Shown: positions 42,249-51,427, numbered from the stretch's first letter. The stretch: DNA of 64,000 bases from Cnuibacter physcomitrellae (GCF_014640535.1 NZ_BMHD01000001.1:1862214-1926213); one strand, 5' to 3'. The notes: generated by a model not told the origin, from the sequence alone. Numbers and translations are program-made.

Positions 42249-43253
42249 TCAGCGCGGCGGACGGGTGGTGCCGCGGACGACGAGCACCACGGGATGGCGG
42301 GGCGGCGAGCCGGGCGCCTCGCCCGCGATCTCCGCGAGCAGGGTCTCGACGGCCACGCGGCCGATCTCGCCCACGGGCTGCCGCACCGTGGTGAGACCGG
42401 GCGAGAGGCGTCCGCTCAGGGGCACGTCGTCGAAGCCGACCACCGAGAGGTCGTCGGGCACACTGAGCCCGCGGTCGCGGGCCGCGTCGATCACCCCGAA
42501 CGCGGAGACGTCGTTCGAGGCGAAGACGGCCGTGGGCGGGGTCGCTCCGGCGAGCAGCTTGGCCGTGCGGTGGTACGCGACCTCCTCGGTGAAGTCCCCG
42601 TCCACGACGGTGGCGCCGGGCAGCACCGAGAGGAAGCCCGACACGCGCTCCTCCGCCGACCGCAGCCCGCGCGGGCCGGTCAGCACGGCGACCCGCGAGT
42701 GCCCCAGCTCGCGGAGGTGCTCGGCGACGAGCCGTCCGCCCTGCAGATGGTCGGCGGCGACCAGGGGGATCGACTCGAGCGTGGCGACCGACTCGTCGGC
42801 CAGGACGATCGGATGCCGGGCGGCGAGATCGGCGAGCCGCTCGTCGACCCGGACCTCGCCCGTGACGTAGATGAGCCCGTCGATCGAGCGCGAGCGCAGC
42901 AGGTTGAGGTAGCGGGCGTCGCGTTCGGCGCGGCTGATCGAGCTCGACAGCACGACGCCGAAGTCGAGGTCGTCGGCCGAGCGCTCGACGCTCACCGCCA
43001 GCTCGCCGAAGAACGGATCGGAGACGTCGGGCACGACGAGGCCGATCATCATGGCCCGCCCGCTCTGCAGGCTGCGAGCGCCCGAGTGCGGCACGTAGCC
43101 GAGGTGCTCGATCGCAGCTCGGATGCGCTCGGCCGTCTCGGGGCTCACCGGCCGCTTCGACGAGAGGGCATGCGAGACGGTGGTCATGCTGACCTGGGCC
43201 ACCCGCGCGACGTCGCGGATCGTGACCGGGCGGTTCGCCCCCGTCTCGTCCAT
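42249..43253 (-). CDS. LacI-family repressor (second of two)
   Basis: A 334-residue protein closely similar in layout to the first LacI here: [29 protein letters not shown], hinge [13 protein letters not shown] and a sugar/nucleoside-binding domain. The ATG at 43253 has TAGCAT 7 bases upstream. GCGAAACGTTTTGC lies just before that -10 box, and a near-identical site lies before the divergent BMP lipoprotein gene. It probably represses both directions and responds to a nucleoside or base. Confidence 0.93.
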   Translation of the reverse strand: MDETGANRPVTIRDVARVAQVSMTTVSHALSSKRPVSPETAERIRAAIEHLGYVPHSGARSLQSGRAMMIGLVVPDVSDPFFGELAVSVERSADDLDFGVVLSSSISRAERDARYLNLLRSRSIDGLIYVTGEVRVDERLADLAARHPIVLADESVATLESIPLVAADHLQGGRLVAEHLRELGHSRVAVLTGPRGLRSAEERVSGFLSVLPGATVVDGDFTEEVAYHRTAKLLAGATPPTAVFASNDVSAFGVIDAARDRGLSVPDDLSVVGFDDVPLSGRLSPGLTTVRQPVGEIGRVAVETLLAEIAGEAPGSPPRHPVVLVVRGTTRPPR

Positions 43254-43272
43254 GCGACGAATGCTAGCCGAC

Positions 43273-43286
43273 GCGAAACGTTTTGC
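43273..43286. promoter_or_regulatory. LacI-type operator at the second lacI promoter
   Basis: GCGAAACGTTTTGC, centred on CG, sits 6 bases upstream of the lacI -10 box (TAGCAT at 43261-43266). It differs from the 43398 site at two bases. Confidence 0.75.
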
Positions 43287-43397
43287 ACGCCGGAAGATAA
43301 CGATTCGATGACGACCACCGGGGAGTCGCGAAAAAGAGGCGCGGATCAGCGCGGATCCGGGCCTCACGTCACACAGATTAAACATTCGCGTAACAAA

Positions 43398-43421
43398 GCA
43401 AAGCGTTTTGCGAGCTACCGT
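43398..43421 (+). promoter_or_regulatory. LacI-type operator and -10 box of the BMP transporter operon
   Basis: GCAAAGCGTTTTGC (43398-43411) is followed 4 bases later by a candidate -10 box TACCGT (43416-43421). Bound repressor would cover the promoter. The leader to the ATG at 43456 contains CGAAGGAG. Confidence 0.78.
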
Positions 43422-43455
43422 CACACAGATCACAGTCCCCCTCCGAAGGAGTCCC

Positions 43456-44502
43456 ATGCTTGGCACCCGTACCCGCCGCCTGGCGGCACTGGGCGGCGCC
43501 GTCGTCGCCGCGTCGCTCATCCTCACCGCCTGCTCCGGCAAGACCGCCACCACGCAGCCGAGCGCGGACGCCGACACCCCGAAGATCGCGATGCTGTACG
43601 GCACCACCGGCGACTTCTCCTTCATGGACAGCGCCTACAAGGGCTTCACCGACGCCCAAGGCGAGTACGACTTCACCCCGCTCGACTTCTCGAGCCCCAA
43701 CACCGACGACTACCAGGACCGCCTCGACCTCGCGATCTCGCAGGGCGCGGGTCTGGCGATCGGCATCGGCTTCCAGTACGCCACCCCGATGGAGCAGACC
43801 ACCGACCACCCCGACACCAAGTTCGTCGCGGTCGACATCGACAAGGGCACCGAGATCCCCGACGTCACCACCATCTCCTTCGCGGCAGAGCAGTCGTCGT
43901 ACCTCGTCGGCGTCGCGGCGGCCCTCGCCTCGACCACCGGCCACATCGGCTTCATCGGCGGCGTCGACCAGCCCAGCATCCAGAACTTCTTCGTCGGCTA
44001 CGAGGCCGGCGCGAAGAGCGTGAACCCGAGCATCGTGGTCGACAAGACCTACCTCGCCCCGCTCGGCGACTTCACCGGCTTCTCCGACCCCACCAAGGGC
44101 AAGGAGGCGGCGGCCTCGATGTACGCCGGCGGCGCCGACGTCATCTACGCGGCGGCCGGCGGATCCGGTGTGGGCGTCTACGAGCAGGCCCCGCTCTCGA
44201 GCGCATCCGGCACGAAGTCGTGGGCGATCGGCGTGGACGGCGACGTGTACAACCAGGTCGACGACTCGCTGAAGCCGTACATCCTCACCTCGGCGATCAA
44301 GAACGTCAACGTGGCGGTGGAGGACAGCATCAAGGCCTTCCTCGACGGCTCCCTCCAGCCCGGCGAGCAGGACTTCGACCTCTCGAACGACGGCGTCGGC
44401 TACTCCACCAGCGGCGGCTTCCTCGACGCCTACTCGGCTCAGCTCGACAAGGCGAAGCAGGACATCATCGACGGCACCGTCACCGTCCCGACGGCGGTCT
44501 GA
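43456..44502 (+). CDS. BMP-family nucleoside-binding lipoprotein
   Basis: A 348-residue lipoprotein with lipobox LTAC (Cys about 26). The rest is the basic-membrane-protein (BMP/PnrA) fold: IAMLYGTTGDFSFMDSAYKG near 43, IGIGFQYA near 98, GHIGFIGGVDQPSIQNFFVGYEAG near 155 and DVIYAAAGGSGVGVYE near 215. Characterised BMP proteins bind purine and pyrimidine nucleosides. It leads a four-gene import operon with its own LacI-type operator. Codon use is strongly host-like, suggesting high expression. Confidence 0.93.
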   Translation: MLGTRTRRLAALGGAVVAASLILTACSGKTATTQPSADADTPKIAMLYGTTGDFSFMDSAYKGFTDAQGEYDFTPLDFSSPNTDDYQDRLDLAISQGAGLAIGIGFQYATPMEQTTDHPDTKFVAVDIDKGTEIPDVTTISFAAEQSSYLVGVAAALASTTGHIGFIGGVDQPSIQNFFVGYEAGAKSVNPSIVVDKTYLAPLGDFTGFSDPTKGKEAAASMYAGGADVIYAAAGGSGVGVYEQAPLSSASGTKSWAIGVDGDVYNQVDDSLKPYILTSAIKNVNVAVEDSIKAFLDGSLQPGEQDFDLSNDGVGYSTSGGFLDAYSAQLDKAKQDIIDGTVTVPTAV

Positions 44503-44526
44503 CCCGCATCCGGAACCGGACGCACC

Positions 44527-44569
44527 GGAAGCACCCGTCCAGAAGCACCGAAGCACCCCAGGAAGCACC
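44527..44569 (+). repeat. Four short direct repeats before the ATPase gene
   Basis: GAAGCACC occurs four times between the BMP stop and the ATPase ATG, the last copy overlapping the place where a ribosome-binding site would be. No classical AGGAGG is present; AGGAAGCACCACC precedes the ATG. Confidence 0.6.
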
Positions 44570-44572
44570 ACC

Positions 44573-46132
44573 ATGGCAGAGCAGGACGAGCTGGTCCGGC
44601 TGACCGGGATCGTCAAGAGGTTCGGCACGTTCGTCGCGAACGACCGGATCGACCTGACGGTCAGGGCCGGGACCGTCCACGCGATCGTGGGCGAGAACGG
44701 CGCCGGGAAGTCGACGCTGATGAAGATCCTCGCCGGCGAGGAGAGCCCCGACGAGGGCTCGATCGCCATCGCGGGTCGCCCGATGACCTTCCGCTCGCCG
44801 CGCGACGCGCAGCGAGCCGGCATCGGCATCGTGCACCAGCACTTCCTGCTCGCCGACGCCCTGCGGGTGTGGGAGAACGTCGTCCTCGCGGACGAGCCGG
44901 GCTCCCCCTTCCGCCTCGACGGCTCGGCCGCCCGCACCCGGGTGGCCGAGCTGGCCGAGGCGAACGGCTTCCCGGTCGAGGTCGACGCCGTGGTGCGAGA
45001 CCTCGGCGTGGGGGCCCGTCAGCGCGTCGAGATCCTCAAGGTGCTCTACCGCGACGCCCGCGTGATCATCCTCGACGAACCGACCGCCGTGCTCGTGCCG
45101 AGCGAGGCCCAGTCGCTGTTCGCCGCGATGCGGGCGTTCACGGATGCGGGTGCCGCGGTCATCTTCATCTCCCACAAGCTCGACGAGGTGCTCGACTTCG
45201 CCGACGAGATCACCGTCATCCGGTCCGGAGAGGTGGTCGGCCACACGACCCCGGCGGAGACCACCGCCCGCGAGCTCGCCTCGCTCATGGTGAAGGTCGC
45301 GATGCCCCAGGTCGAGCCGCGAGCCGTCCCGGTCGGCGACGAGGTCGTGCTCGCGGGGTCGCACCTCACGGTCGCCGTGCCGGGAGAGGTCGCGGCGCTC
45401 GACGACGTGTCGTTCGAGGTGCGCAGCGGCGAGATCCTCGGGGTCGCCGGAGTCGAGGGCAACGGGCAGTCGGAGCTGATGCTGTCGCTCCTCGGCCGTG
45501 TGCCCTCCGAGGGCACCGTGTCGCTCGGCGGCGACGACGTCACCGCCCTCTCCACCACCGACCGACGCGCGGCGGGCATGGCGTACATCCCCGAGGACCG
45601 CCACCGCGACGGCGTCGTGCTCGGGATGCCGCTGCGCGAGAACGCAGCCCTCGGCTACCACACCCGCCCGCCGATCAAGCGCGGGCCCTGGTACAGCCGC
45701 GCCGGCGCCGCGGAGGCGGCCCGCCGCATCATCACCGCCTTCGACGTGCGCGGCGGCGACGCGTCCACCCCTGCGTCCGCACTGTCGGGCGGCAACCAGC
45801 AGAAGTTCATCGTCGGCCGCGAGCTGGGCTCCGAGCCCCGGGTGCTCATCGCCGCGCATCCGACCCGCGGCGTCGACATCGGCGCGCAGGCCGCCGTCTG
45901 GTCCGAGCTCACCGACGCGCGCGACCGCGGCCTCGGCACGCTGCTCGTCTCCGCCGACCTCGACGAGCTGCTCGCCCTGAGCGACCGGCTGATCGTGCTC
46001 TACCGCGGAGCCGTCGTCGGCGAGCTCGACCCCCGCGCGGTCGACGCGGAGACCCTCGGCGAGTACATGACCGGCGTCCGCACCGACCGGCCCACGCCGT
46101 CGGATGCCGACCTGGCAGGAGGTGCGGCATGA
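44573..46132 (+). CDS. Nucleoside ABC transporter, double-domain ATP-binding protein
   Basis: A 519-residue protein with two ABC domains, as in sugar (RbsA) and BMP-type importers. The first has GENGAGKSTLMKIL near 40, a diverged signature LGVGARQRVEI and VIILDEPTAVLVP near 165. The second has GVEGNGQSELMLSL near 292 and ALSGGNQQKFIVGREL near 400. As usual in this group, the second site is partly degenerate. It energises uptake of nucleosides bound by the lipoprotein upstream. Its stop overlaps the first permease start as ATGA. Confidence 0.95.
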   Translation: MAEQDELVRLTGIVKRFGTFVANDRIDLTVRAGTVHAIVGENGAGKSTLMKILAGEESPDEGSIAIAGRPMTFRSPRDAQRAGIGIVHQHFLLADALRVWENVVLADEPGSPFRLDGSAARTRVAELAEANGFPVEVDAVVRDLGVGARQRVEILKVLYRDARVIILDEPTAVLVPSEAQSLFAAMRAFTDAGAAVIFISHKLDEVLDFADEITVIRSGEVVGHTTPAETTARELASLMVKVAMPQVEPRAVPVGDEVVLAGSHLTVAVPGEVAALDDVSFEVRSGEILGVAGVEGNGQSELMLSLLGRVPSEGTVSLGGDDVTALSTTDRRAAGMAYIPEDRHRDGVVLGMPLRENAALGYHTRPPIKRGPWYSRAGAAEAARRIITAFDVRGGDASTPASALSGGNQQKFIVGRELGSEPRVLIAAHPTRGVDIGAQAAVWSELTDARDRGLGTLLVSADLDELLALSDRLIVLYRGAVVGELDPRAVDAETLGEYMTGVRTDRPTPSDADLAGGAA

Positions 46133-47277
46133 CCCGCAGGATCGTCACCACGTTCGCCGGCCCCGTCGTCTCGGTCGTGCTCGCGCTCATCGTCACCACG
46201 CTCTTCCTCGAGCTGAGCGGCTACTCCTCGGCCTCGGCGTACGAGGTGATGTGGAACTACGGCATCGAGCCCGCGTCGCTCGTGTCGGCGCTCAACAACG
46301 CCATCCCGCTCTACATCGCGGGAGTCGCCGCGGCCTTCGCGCTGCGGATGGGGCTGTTCAACATCGGCGTCGACGGCCAGTACCGGGTCGCCGCCCTCAT
46401 CGGCGCGGTGGTCGCGGCGCAGCTGCCGCTCCCGCTCTACCTGCGCCTGCCGATCACCCTGCTCGTGTGCTGCGTGGTCGGGGCGCTCTGGGCGCTCGTG
46501 CCGGCGCTGCTCAAGGTGTACCGCGGCGTGAGCGAGGTGATCACGTCCATCCTCATGAACGCGATCGCCACGACGGTCGTCGCGATGCTGCTCGCCAACG
46601 TCTTCCGCTCGGGCAGCGGGCAGAACACCGGCACCGCCATCATCGACGACCAGGGCGCCATGCCGGTGCTCCTCGACCTCGGCATCGGCAACCGCACCTC
46701 CATCTCGGGGTTCATCGTGGTCGCCGTGATCGTCGGCATCGTGTTCTACCTGCTGCAGTACCGCACGGTGTTCGGGTTCACGCTGCAGGTCGCGGCGCAG
46801 TCGCCCGAGGCGGCGGAGTCGGCCGGCATCCGGGTGAACCGCCGCATCATCTACGCGATGCTCGGCTCCGGCGCGATCGCGGGCCTCATCGGGATGTACC
46901 ACGTGCTCGGCGTCGCCTACCGCTACGACGGCACGATGCCCACCGACCTCATGTTCACGGGGCTCGCCGCCGCGCTGCTCGGCCGGTCGCATCCGATCGG
47001 GATGGCCGTGGGCGCGTTCATCCTGGCGTTCGTGGAACGCAGCTCCCAGGTGCTCGGGCTCGTGCAGCTGCCGACCGAGGTGGGCACGCTGTTCATGGCC
47101 GTGATCCTGCTCTCGTCGGCGGTCGGGTACTGGCTCACCGAGCGGGCGGACCAGCGCATCGCGCTGTGGAACGCCATCCGCTCGCGTCGCCGCGGCGGCT
47201 CCTCGGGCCCGGCCGACGGCGACTCGTCCGACGCCCCCACCCCCGCACCCGCCGATGGACTGGAGGCCGCCCGATGA
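46129..47277 (+). CDS. Nucleoside ABC transporter permease (NupP-like)
   Basis: A 382-residue branched-chain/BMP-type permease with eight to ten helices. The family motif ALRMGLFNIGVDGQYRVAA is near 65, the Glu-rich cytoplasmic loop AAQSPEAAESAGIRV is near 225, and DLMFTGLAAALLGRSHP is near 270. The C-terminal 35 residues are a disordered Ser/Pro/Asp tail. The ATG overlaps the ATPase stop and its own stop overlaps the second permease start, so all three are coupled. Confidence 0.93.
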   Translation: MTRRIVTTFAGPVVSVVLALIVTTLFLELSGYSSASAYEVMWNYGIEPASLVSALNNAIPLYIAGVAAAFALRMGLFNIGVDGQYRVAALIGAVVAAQLPLPLYLRLPITLLVCCVVGALWALVPALLKVYRGVSEVITSILMNAIATTVVAMLLANVFRSGSGQNTGTAIIDDQGAMPVLLDLGIGNRTSISGFIVVAVIVGIVFYLLQYRTVFGFTLQVAAQSPEAAESAGIRVNRRIIYAMLGSGAIAGLIGMYHVLGVAYRYDGTMPTDLMFTGLAAALLGRSHPIGMAVGAFILAFVERSSQVLGLVQLPTEVGTLFMAVILLSSAVGYWLTERADQRIALWNAIRSRRRGGSSGPADGDSSDAPTPAPADGLEAAR

Positions 47278-48716
47278 GCACCGTCGTCGACCCCGCCGCG
47301 CCCGCGGCCGCCGCCGCGCCGGCGAAGCTGCGCCCGTCGCGTTCGTCGCTCCGTGCGGCCCTCCGCTGGGGGCTCCTCGGCCTGGCGCTCGTGATCATCG
47401 CCCAGTACGTCGCCGACGCGCCGGGCATCGCCGCCTCCTCCACCTGGGGCTCCGCGCTCCGGCTCACCGTGCCCATCGCCGTGGTCGCGATCGGCGGCCT
47501 CTACTCGGAGCGCGCGGGCGTGATCAACGTCGGCCTCGAGGGCATGATGATCGGCGGCACCTGGGCGGCCGGGCTCTTCGGCTGGTTCTGGGGTCCGTGG
47601 GCCGCGCTCGGCGGCGGCATCGTCGGAGGGCTGGTGTTCGGCCTCCTCATGGCGCTGCTCTGCATCGAGATGGGCATCAACCAGCTCGTCGTCGGTGTGG
47701 CCATCAACGTCATCGCGGCGGCGCTCGCCCGGTTCCTCTCCGACATCGTCTTCAACGGCGTCGACGGCGGGACCATCGCCCGCTCACCGCGCATCGACGG
47801 CTCGCTGCCCTCGATCAGCATCCCCTTCCTCTCCGGCGGCCTCGGGACGCCCGACTGGATGGCGGGCCTCGAGGGGTCGGGCATCCCGGTGCTGTCGCAG
47901 GTCGGCGGCATCCTGGGCGGCCTCACCCGCGACGTCTCTCTCGCCGCGATCATCGGGCTGCTGCTCATCCCGCTCACCGCGTACATCCTGTGGCGCACGC
48001 CGTTCGGGTTGCGCTGGCGCGCCGCCGGCGAGCAGCCCGCCGCGCTGCAGGCCCTCGGCGGACGGGTGCACCGCACCCGCTGGATCGCCGTCCTGACGGG
48101 CAGCGCGATGGCCGGGTTCGCGGGCGGGTATCTCGCGCTCATCTCCTCCGGGTACGTCGAGAACCAGACCGCGGGCCGCGGGTTCATCGGTCTCGCGACG
48201 CTCATCTTCGGCAACTGGATGCCGTCCGGCGTCTTCCTGGGGTCGGCTCTCTTCGGGTTCTCCGACGCGGTCGGCCTCGGGCGGCCCGAGACGTTCCGTG
48301 CGCTGGTGTTCATCCTGGCGATCGTGTTCGTCGTCATCGGACTGGTGCGGATGTGGCGCGGACGCCGGCTCTCGCGCAGCGGGCTGGCGTCCGGCACGGC
48401 CGACCGCTCGGGCCTCGCCTCGGGCGCTGGCCTCGCCTCGGGCTCTGGCCTCGCCTCGGGCTCTGGCCTCGCCTCGAGCGACGTGGGTGTGGTCGCCGGT
48501 GCAGCGCTGGCCGCGCGGAAGGCGTTCCGCTCCGGGATCGCGCCCCTCGCGCTGGGTGTGGCGCTGGTGCTGGTGTTCCTGTTCGTGCCCCTGCCCGCCG
48601 AGCTGCCGACCGCGGCGCCCTACCTCGTGACGCTCGCGGTGCTCGTGGTCGCCGGGACCACGATGCGCCCGCCCGCCGCCCTCGGCGCCCTCTTCCCCCG
48701 CAAGAACAAGCGCTGA
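47274..48716 (+). CDS. Nucleoside ABC transporter permease (NupQ-like) with repeat-bearing C-terminal extension
   Basis: A 480-residue permease. Residues 30-365 match NupQ-like proteins, with GGLYSERAGVINVGLEGMMI near 75 and FRAAGEQPAAL-type loop LRWRAAGEQPAALQALG near 250. After the usual end (RMWRGRR) there is a GLASGSGLASGSGLASS linker encoded by 18-base tandem repeats. Two more hydrophobic helices and a basic tail follow, making it about 100 residues longer than typical. The ATG overlaps the first permease stop. A 28-base perfect inverted repeat follows the stop. Confidence 0.92.
   Translation: MSTVVDPAAPAAAAAPAKLRPSRSSLRAALRWGLLGLALVIIAQYVADAPGIAASSTWGSALRLTVPIAVVAIGGLYSERAGVINVGLEGMMIGGTWAAGLFGWFWGPWAALGGGIVGGLVFGLLMALLCIEMGINQLVVGVAINVIAAALARFLSDIVFNGVDGGTIARSPRIDGSLPSISIPFLSGGLGTPDWMAGLEGSGIPVLSQVGGILGGLTRDVSLAAIIGLLLIPLTAYILWRTPFGLRWRAAGEQPAALQALGGRVHRTRWIAVLTGSAMAGFAGGYLALISSGYVENQTAGRGFIGLATLIFGNWMPSGVFLGSALFGFSDAVGLGRPETFRALVFILAIVFVVIGLVRMWRGRRLSRSGLASGTADRSGLASGAGLASGSGLASGSGLASSDVGVVAGAALAARKAFRSGIAPLALGVALVLVFLFVPLPAELPTAAPYLVTLAVLVVAGTTMRPPAALGALFPRKNKR
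48413..48476 (+). repeat. 18-base in-frame tandem repeat within the permease gene
   Basis: About 3.5 copies of CCTCGCCTCGGGCTCTGG encode Gly-Leu-Ala-Ser-Gly-Ser units between the permease core and an extra pair of helices. The length keeps the frame, so copy-number change would alter only the linker. Confidence 0.85.
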
Positions 48717-48722
48717 CCGCGC

Positions 48723-48790
48723 GTTCCGCCACCCTCCTGACCTTTCGCCATGCGCATGCACGTGGCGAAAGGTCAGGAGGGTGGCGGAAC
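48723..48790. repeat. Perfect 28-base inverted repeat with 12-base loop
   Basis: Arms at 48723-48750 and 48763-48790 are fully complementary, with tips GTTCCGCCACC and GGTGGCGGAAC. It starts 6 bases after the permease stop. It may terminate the import operon, though no T-run follows. It is one of the longest perfect hairpins in the window. Confidence 0.9.
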
Positions 48791-48819
48791 TCGAGAGACG
48801 ACCACGAGAGGATGACACC

Positions 48820-50067
48820 GTGAGGATCGAGAACGTCGAGGTGTGGGACGGCGAGCGGGCGCTGGGCGTCGGCTCGGTCGAGTGGAGCGTCGCGGACGGC
48901 GACGGGACCATCACGGGCGTGAGCGTGAACGCGAGCGCGAGCGCCTCCGGCGCCGCGGGCGTGGGCACGGGCGCCTCCGGCGACGCCGGCGCGGGGCTCG
49001 CCGTCATCCCCGGGCTGATCGACACGCACGTGCACCTGATCGGATACGCGGGGCGGGGTCACGCCGACTTCCTCAGCTGGCCGCTCACCACCCGGCCCGA
49101 GGAGCAGGTGCTGCACGGCCTCGCCCACGCGCAGGCCGCGCTGCGGGGCGGCGTCACGACGCTGCGCGACCTGTCGGCCGACGAGATCCAGTTCTCCCTC
49201 GCCCGTGCGGTGAACTCGGGTCTGGTCGAGGGACCTCGGTTGCTCGCGCACGGCATGGTGAGCATGACCGCCGGGCACGGCGACCTCTTCACCCCGGCCG
49301 CCTTCCCCCTGCGCAAGCCGACCGCCGACGGGCCCGACGAGTGCCGCAAGCTCGTGCGGCAGTGGGCCCGCGCCGGCGCCGACGGGATCAAGATCGCCAC
49401 GAGCGGGGGCGTGCTCTCGGTTGGCGACAAGGCGTCGTGGCGCAACCACACCCGCGCCGAGATCGACGCGATCGTCGACGAAGCCCACGCTCTCTCGATG
49501 CCCGTCGCCGCTCACGCGCACACCGCCGAGGGCATCGACATCGCGCTGGACGCGGGCGTCGACTCGATCGAGCACGGCACCCTCATCGGCGAGGAGCAGG
49601 CGGCGCGGATCGCCGCATCCGGAGTGACCGTGGCACCCACCCTCCTCATCAACGACCGGATCGCGTCGGGCGAGCGCGCCGTCTCGCCCGAGCAGTCCGC
49701 GAAGGCGGCCGAGCTCGTGTCGCGACGCGATGCGCTGATGCGGGCTGCCGCCGACGCCGGGGTCGACTTCGTCCTCGGCACGGATGCGAACGGGCACCAC
49801 GTCGACTTCGGCGATCAGATGGCGGAGGTGCGGGCGATGGCAGGCGTCTTCGGATGGTCGGCCGACCGCGCGCTGCAGTCCGCCACCTCGCGCGCCGCCG
49901 CCGCGATCGGGCGCGGCTCCTCGCTCGGACGCCTCGCCCCCGGCTACGCCGCCGACCTCGTCGTGCTCCGCGGCCGCCCCTGGGACGACCTCGGCGCGCT
50001 CGACGTGTCGCGCATCGTCGCGGTCGTCTCCCGCGGCCGCGTCGTCGCGGGCGCCCTCCCCGCCTAG
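48820..50067 (+). CDS. Imidazolonepropionase-like amidohydrolase
   Basis: A 415-residue metal-dependent hydrolase of COG1228 type. Zinc ligands are in GLIDTHVHLIGYAG near 67, Lys in GADGIKIATSGG near 190, VAAHAHTAEG near 230, SIEHGTLI near 252 and the catalytic Asp in LGTDANGHH near 315. Relatives hydrolyse imidazolonepropionate, Xaa-Pro dipeptides or cyclic ureides. I chose GTG at 48820, since the longer frame starts inside the hairpin. It follows the nucleoside importer and may act on a breakdown product of imported compounds. Confidence 0.9.
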   Translation: MRIENVEVWDGERALGVGSVEWSVADGDGTITGVSVNASASASGAAGVGTGASGDAGAGLAVIPGLIDTHVHLIGYAGRGHADFLSWPLTTRPEEQVLHGLAHAQAALRGGVTTLRDLSADEIQFSLARAVNSGLVEGPRLLAHGMVSMTAGHGDLFTPAAFPLRKPTADGPDECRKLVRQWARAGADGIKIATSGGVLSVGDKASWRNHTRAEIDAIVDEAHALSMPVAAHAHTAEGIDIALDAGVDSIEHGTLIGEEQAARIAASGVTVAPTLLINDRIASGERAVSPEQSAKAAELVSRRDALMRAAADAGVDFVLGTDANGHHVDFGDQMAEVRAMAGVFGWSADRALQSATSRAAAAIGRGSSLGRLAPGYAADLVVLRGRPWDDLGALDVSRIVAVVSRGRVVAGALPA

Positions 50068-50105
50068 CACCCGCGCGCATCCCGCCCCCGTGAGGGCGGC
50101 GCGGG

Positions 50106-50333
50106 TCAGCGGTGGCGGAGGACGTCGAGCACGGCAGCGACGAAGAGCACGGGCCAGGCGGCGATGAACATGTACAGGGCGATCACCGAGAGGACGTCGG
50201 CCGACAGGAAGTAGGCCACGAAGATGAGCACGAAGGCGACGAGGAAGTCCACCAGCCCGATCAGGTAGATCACGCTGGTGATGCGCCAGAGCCGGGTCGC
50301 GCGGCGGGGGTCGGAGGCGAGGGGGTGCGTCAT
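50106..50333 (-). CDS. Small two-helix membrane protein
   Basis: A 75-residue protein with two transmembrane helices (about 20-42 and 48-70) and a basic start. The ATG overlaps the upstream stop as ATGA. It pairs with the next gene upstream, another membrane protein, but I recognise no family. Confidence 0.68.
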   Translation of the reverse strand: MTHPLASDPRRATRLWRITSVIYLIGLVDFLVAFVLIFVAYFLSADVLSVIALYMFIAAWPVLFVAAVLDVLRHR

Positions 50334-50872
50334 TCGAGCAGCGTCGCCTTGATCACGACCGCGAGGAATCCGGCCGCACCGGCGGCGAGCCCGCCGGCGA
50401 GGCTCAGCGGCCACGGCACCCGCCTCTCGCGGCAGGACAGGATCCCCAGCACCACCAGCACGGCGACGCCCGAGCCGATCGACAGCCAGTAGGCGACGTC
50501 CTCGTCGACGACGCCGAAGGCTCCGAAGACGAGGAAGAAGAGCGGGATGGCCGGGCCGATGAGCACGCCGGTCGAGTGGTGCAGGCCCTCGGTGACGGCG
50601 GCACGGATGCCGGTCTCCCGGCCGTCCCGCGATCCGTGCCGGGCCACCGTCATGGCCACGACGTGGGCGAACCAGAGCACGAGGCTCGCCAGGAGCCCAT
50701 TGACCATGAGGTGGAAGTCGTCGGCGTCGTCCTCCGCCGCGGTGAGCACGGCGCAGAAGAGGATGGTGCCGTAGATGGCCTCGGGCGTGACGAACCTGTG
50801 GTGCAGGCGGCCTCGGCGCGCCGGGATCGGGTCGGCGACCGTCCCCTGCCCGTCGGCCGCCGCATCCGTCAC
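50330..50872 (-). CDS. Integral membrane protein of unknown function
   Basis: A 180-residue protein with five likely helices (about 34-50, 58-75, 100-120, 125-145 and 155-178) and a charged N-terminus. It resembles uncharacterised actinobacterial VIT/TMEM-type small membrane proteins only in outline. It starts with GTG and is coupled by overlap to the 75-residue membrane protein. No catalytic or metal motif is seen. Confidence 0.7.
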   Translation of the reverse strand: MTDAAADGQGTVADPIPARRGRLHHRFVTPEAIYGTILFCAVLTAAEDDADDFHLMVNGLLASLVLWFAHVVAMTVARHGSRDGRETGIRAAVTEGLHHSTGVLIGPAIPLFFLVFGAFGVVDEDVAYWLSIGSGVAVLVVLGILSCRERRVPWPLSLAGGLAAGAAGFLAVVIKATLLE

Positions 50873-50967
50873 CCCACTATTCTGCCGGTCGCGGGCCGGT
50901 TCTCACACGCGGCGCTCGCGCGACTCCCGCGCGGGTCCACGTGGGTTCAGGCGGGTTCACGCCCGGT

Positions 50968-51399
50968 TCACGCCCGACGCGACGCCAGCGCGTAGGCGGG
51001 GACGGCGACCGCCACCACCGCGAGGTGCATCACCATCAGCGCGATCGCCGCGGCCGGCGTGGTCCCGGGGATGAAGCGCAGCGTGAGCAGCAGCACGTCG
51101 GGCACGAGCGAGAGCACCGTCACGACGGGCACCAGCACGGCGAGGACCCGCCGGGCGTCACGGGCGCGGCGCCGCACGATGAGCCAGCCCGCCCATCCGG
51201 CGGCGATGCCGAGCACGGTGAAGAGCGCGTAGGCGGGCAGCGTGAGCGGACCGTAGTCGGTCGGCGCGCCGAGGCTCGTCGCCACGGCGGCGACGACGGC
51301 GTTGAGCCCCACGGCGACGACGGCCGCAGCGGCGAGGATGCCCGCGGCGCGGAGGCGGGACCGCGACGGGGCGCGGGTGGTGGCGACGGATGCGGTCAT
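50968..51399 (-). CDS. Four-helix membrane protein (DUF6069-like)
   Basis: A 143-residue protein with four helices and short loops, including the second-helix region YGPLTLPAYALFTVLGIAAG. It resembles the DUF6069 type. AGGAGGACGTC precedes the ATG. It is divergent from a TetR gene, and two operator-like palindromes lie between them, so it is the likely target of that repressor. The transported or sensed compound is unknown. Confidence 0.75.
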   Translation of the reverse strand: MTASVATTRAPSRSRLRAAGILAAAAVVAVGLNAVVAAVATSLGAPTDYGPLTLPAYALFTVLGIAAGWAGWLIVRRRARDARRVLAVLVPVVTVLSLVPDVLLLTLRFIPGTTPAAAIALMVMHLAVVAVAVPAYALASRRA

Positions 51400-51427
51400 G
51401 ACGTCCTCCTGAGGTGTACGGCCTATT

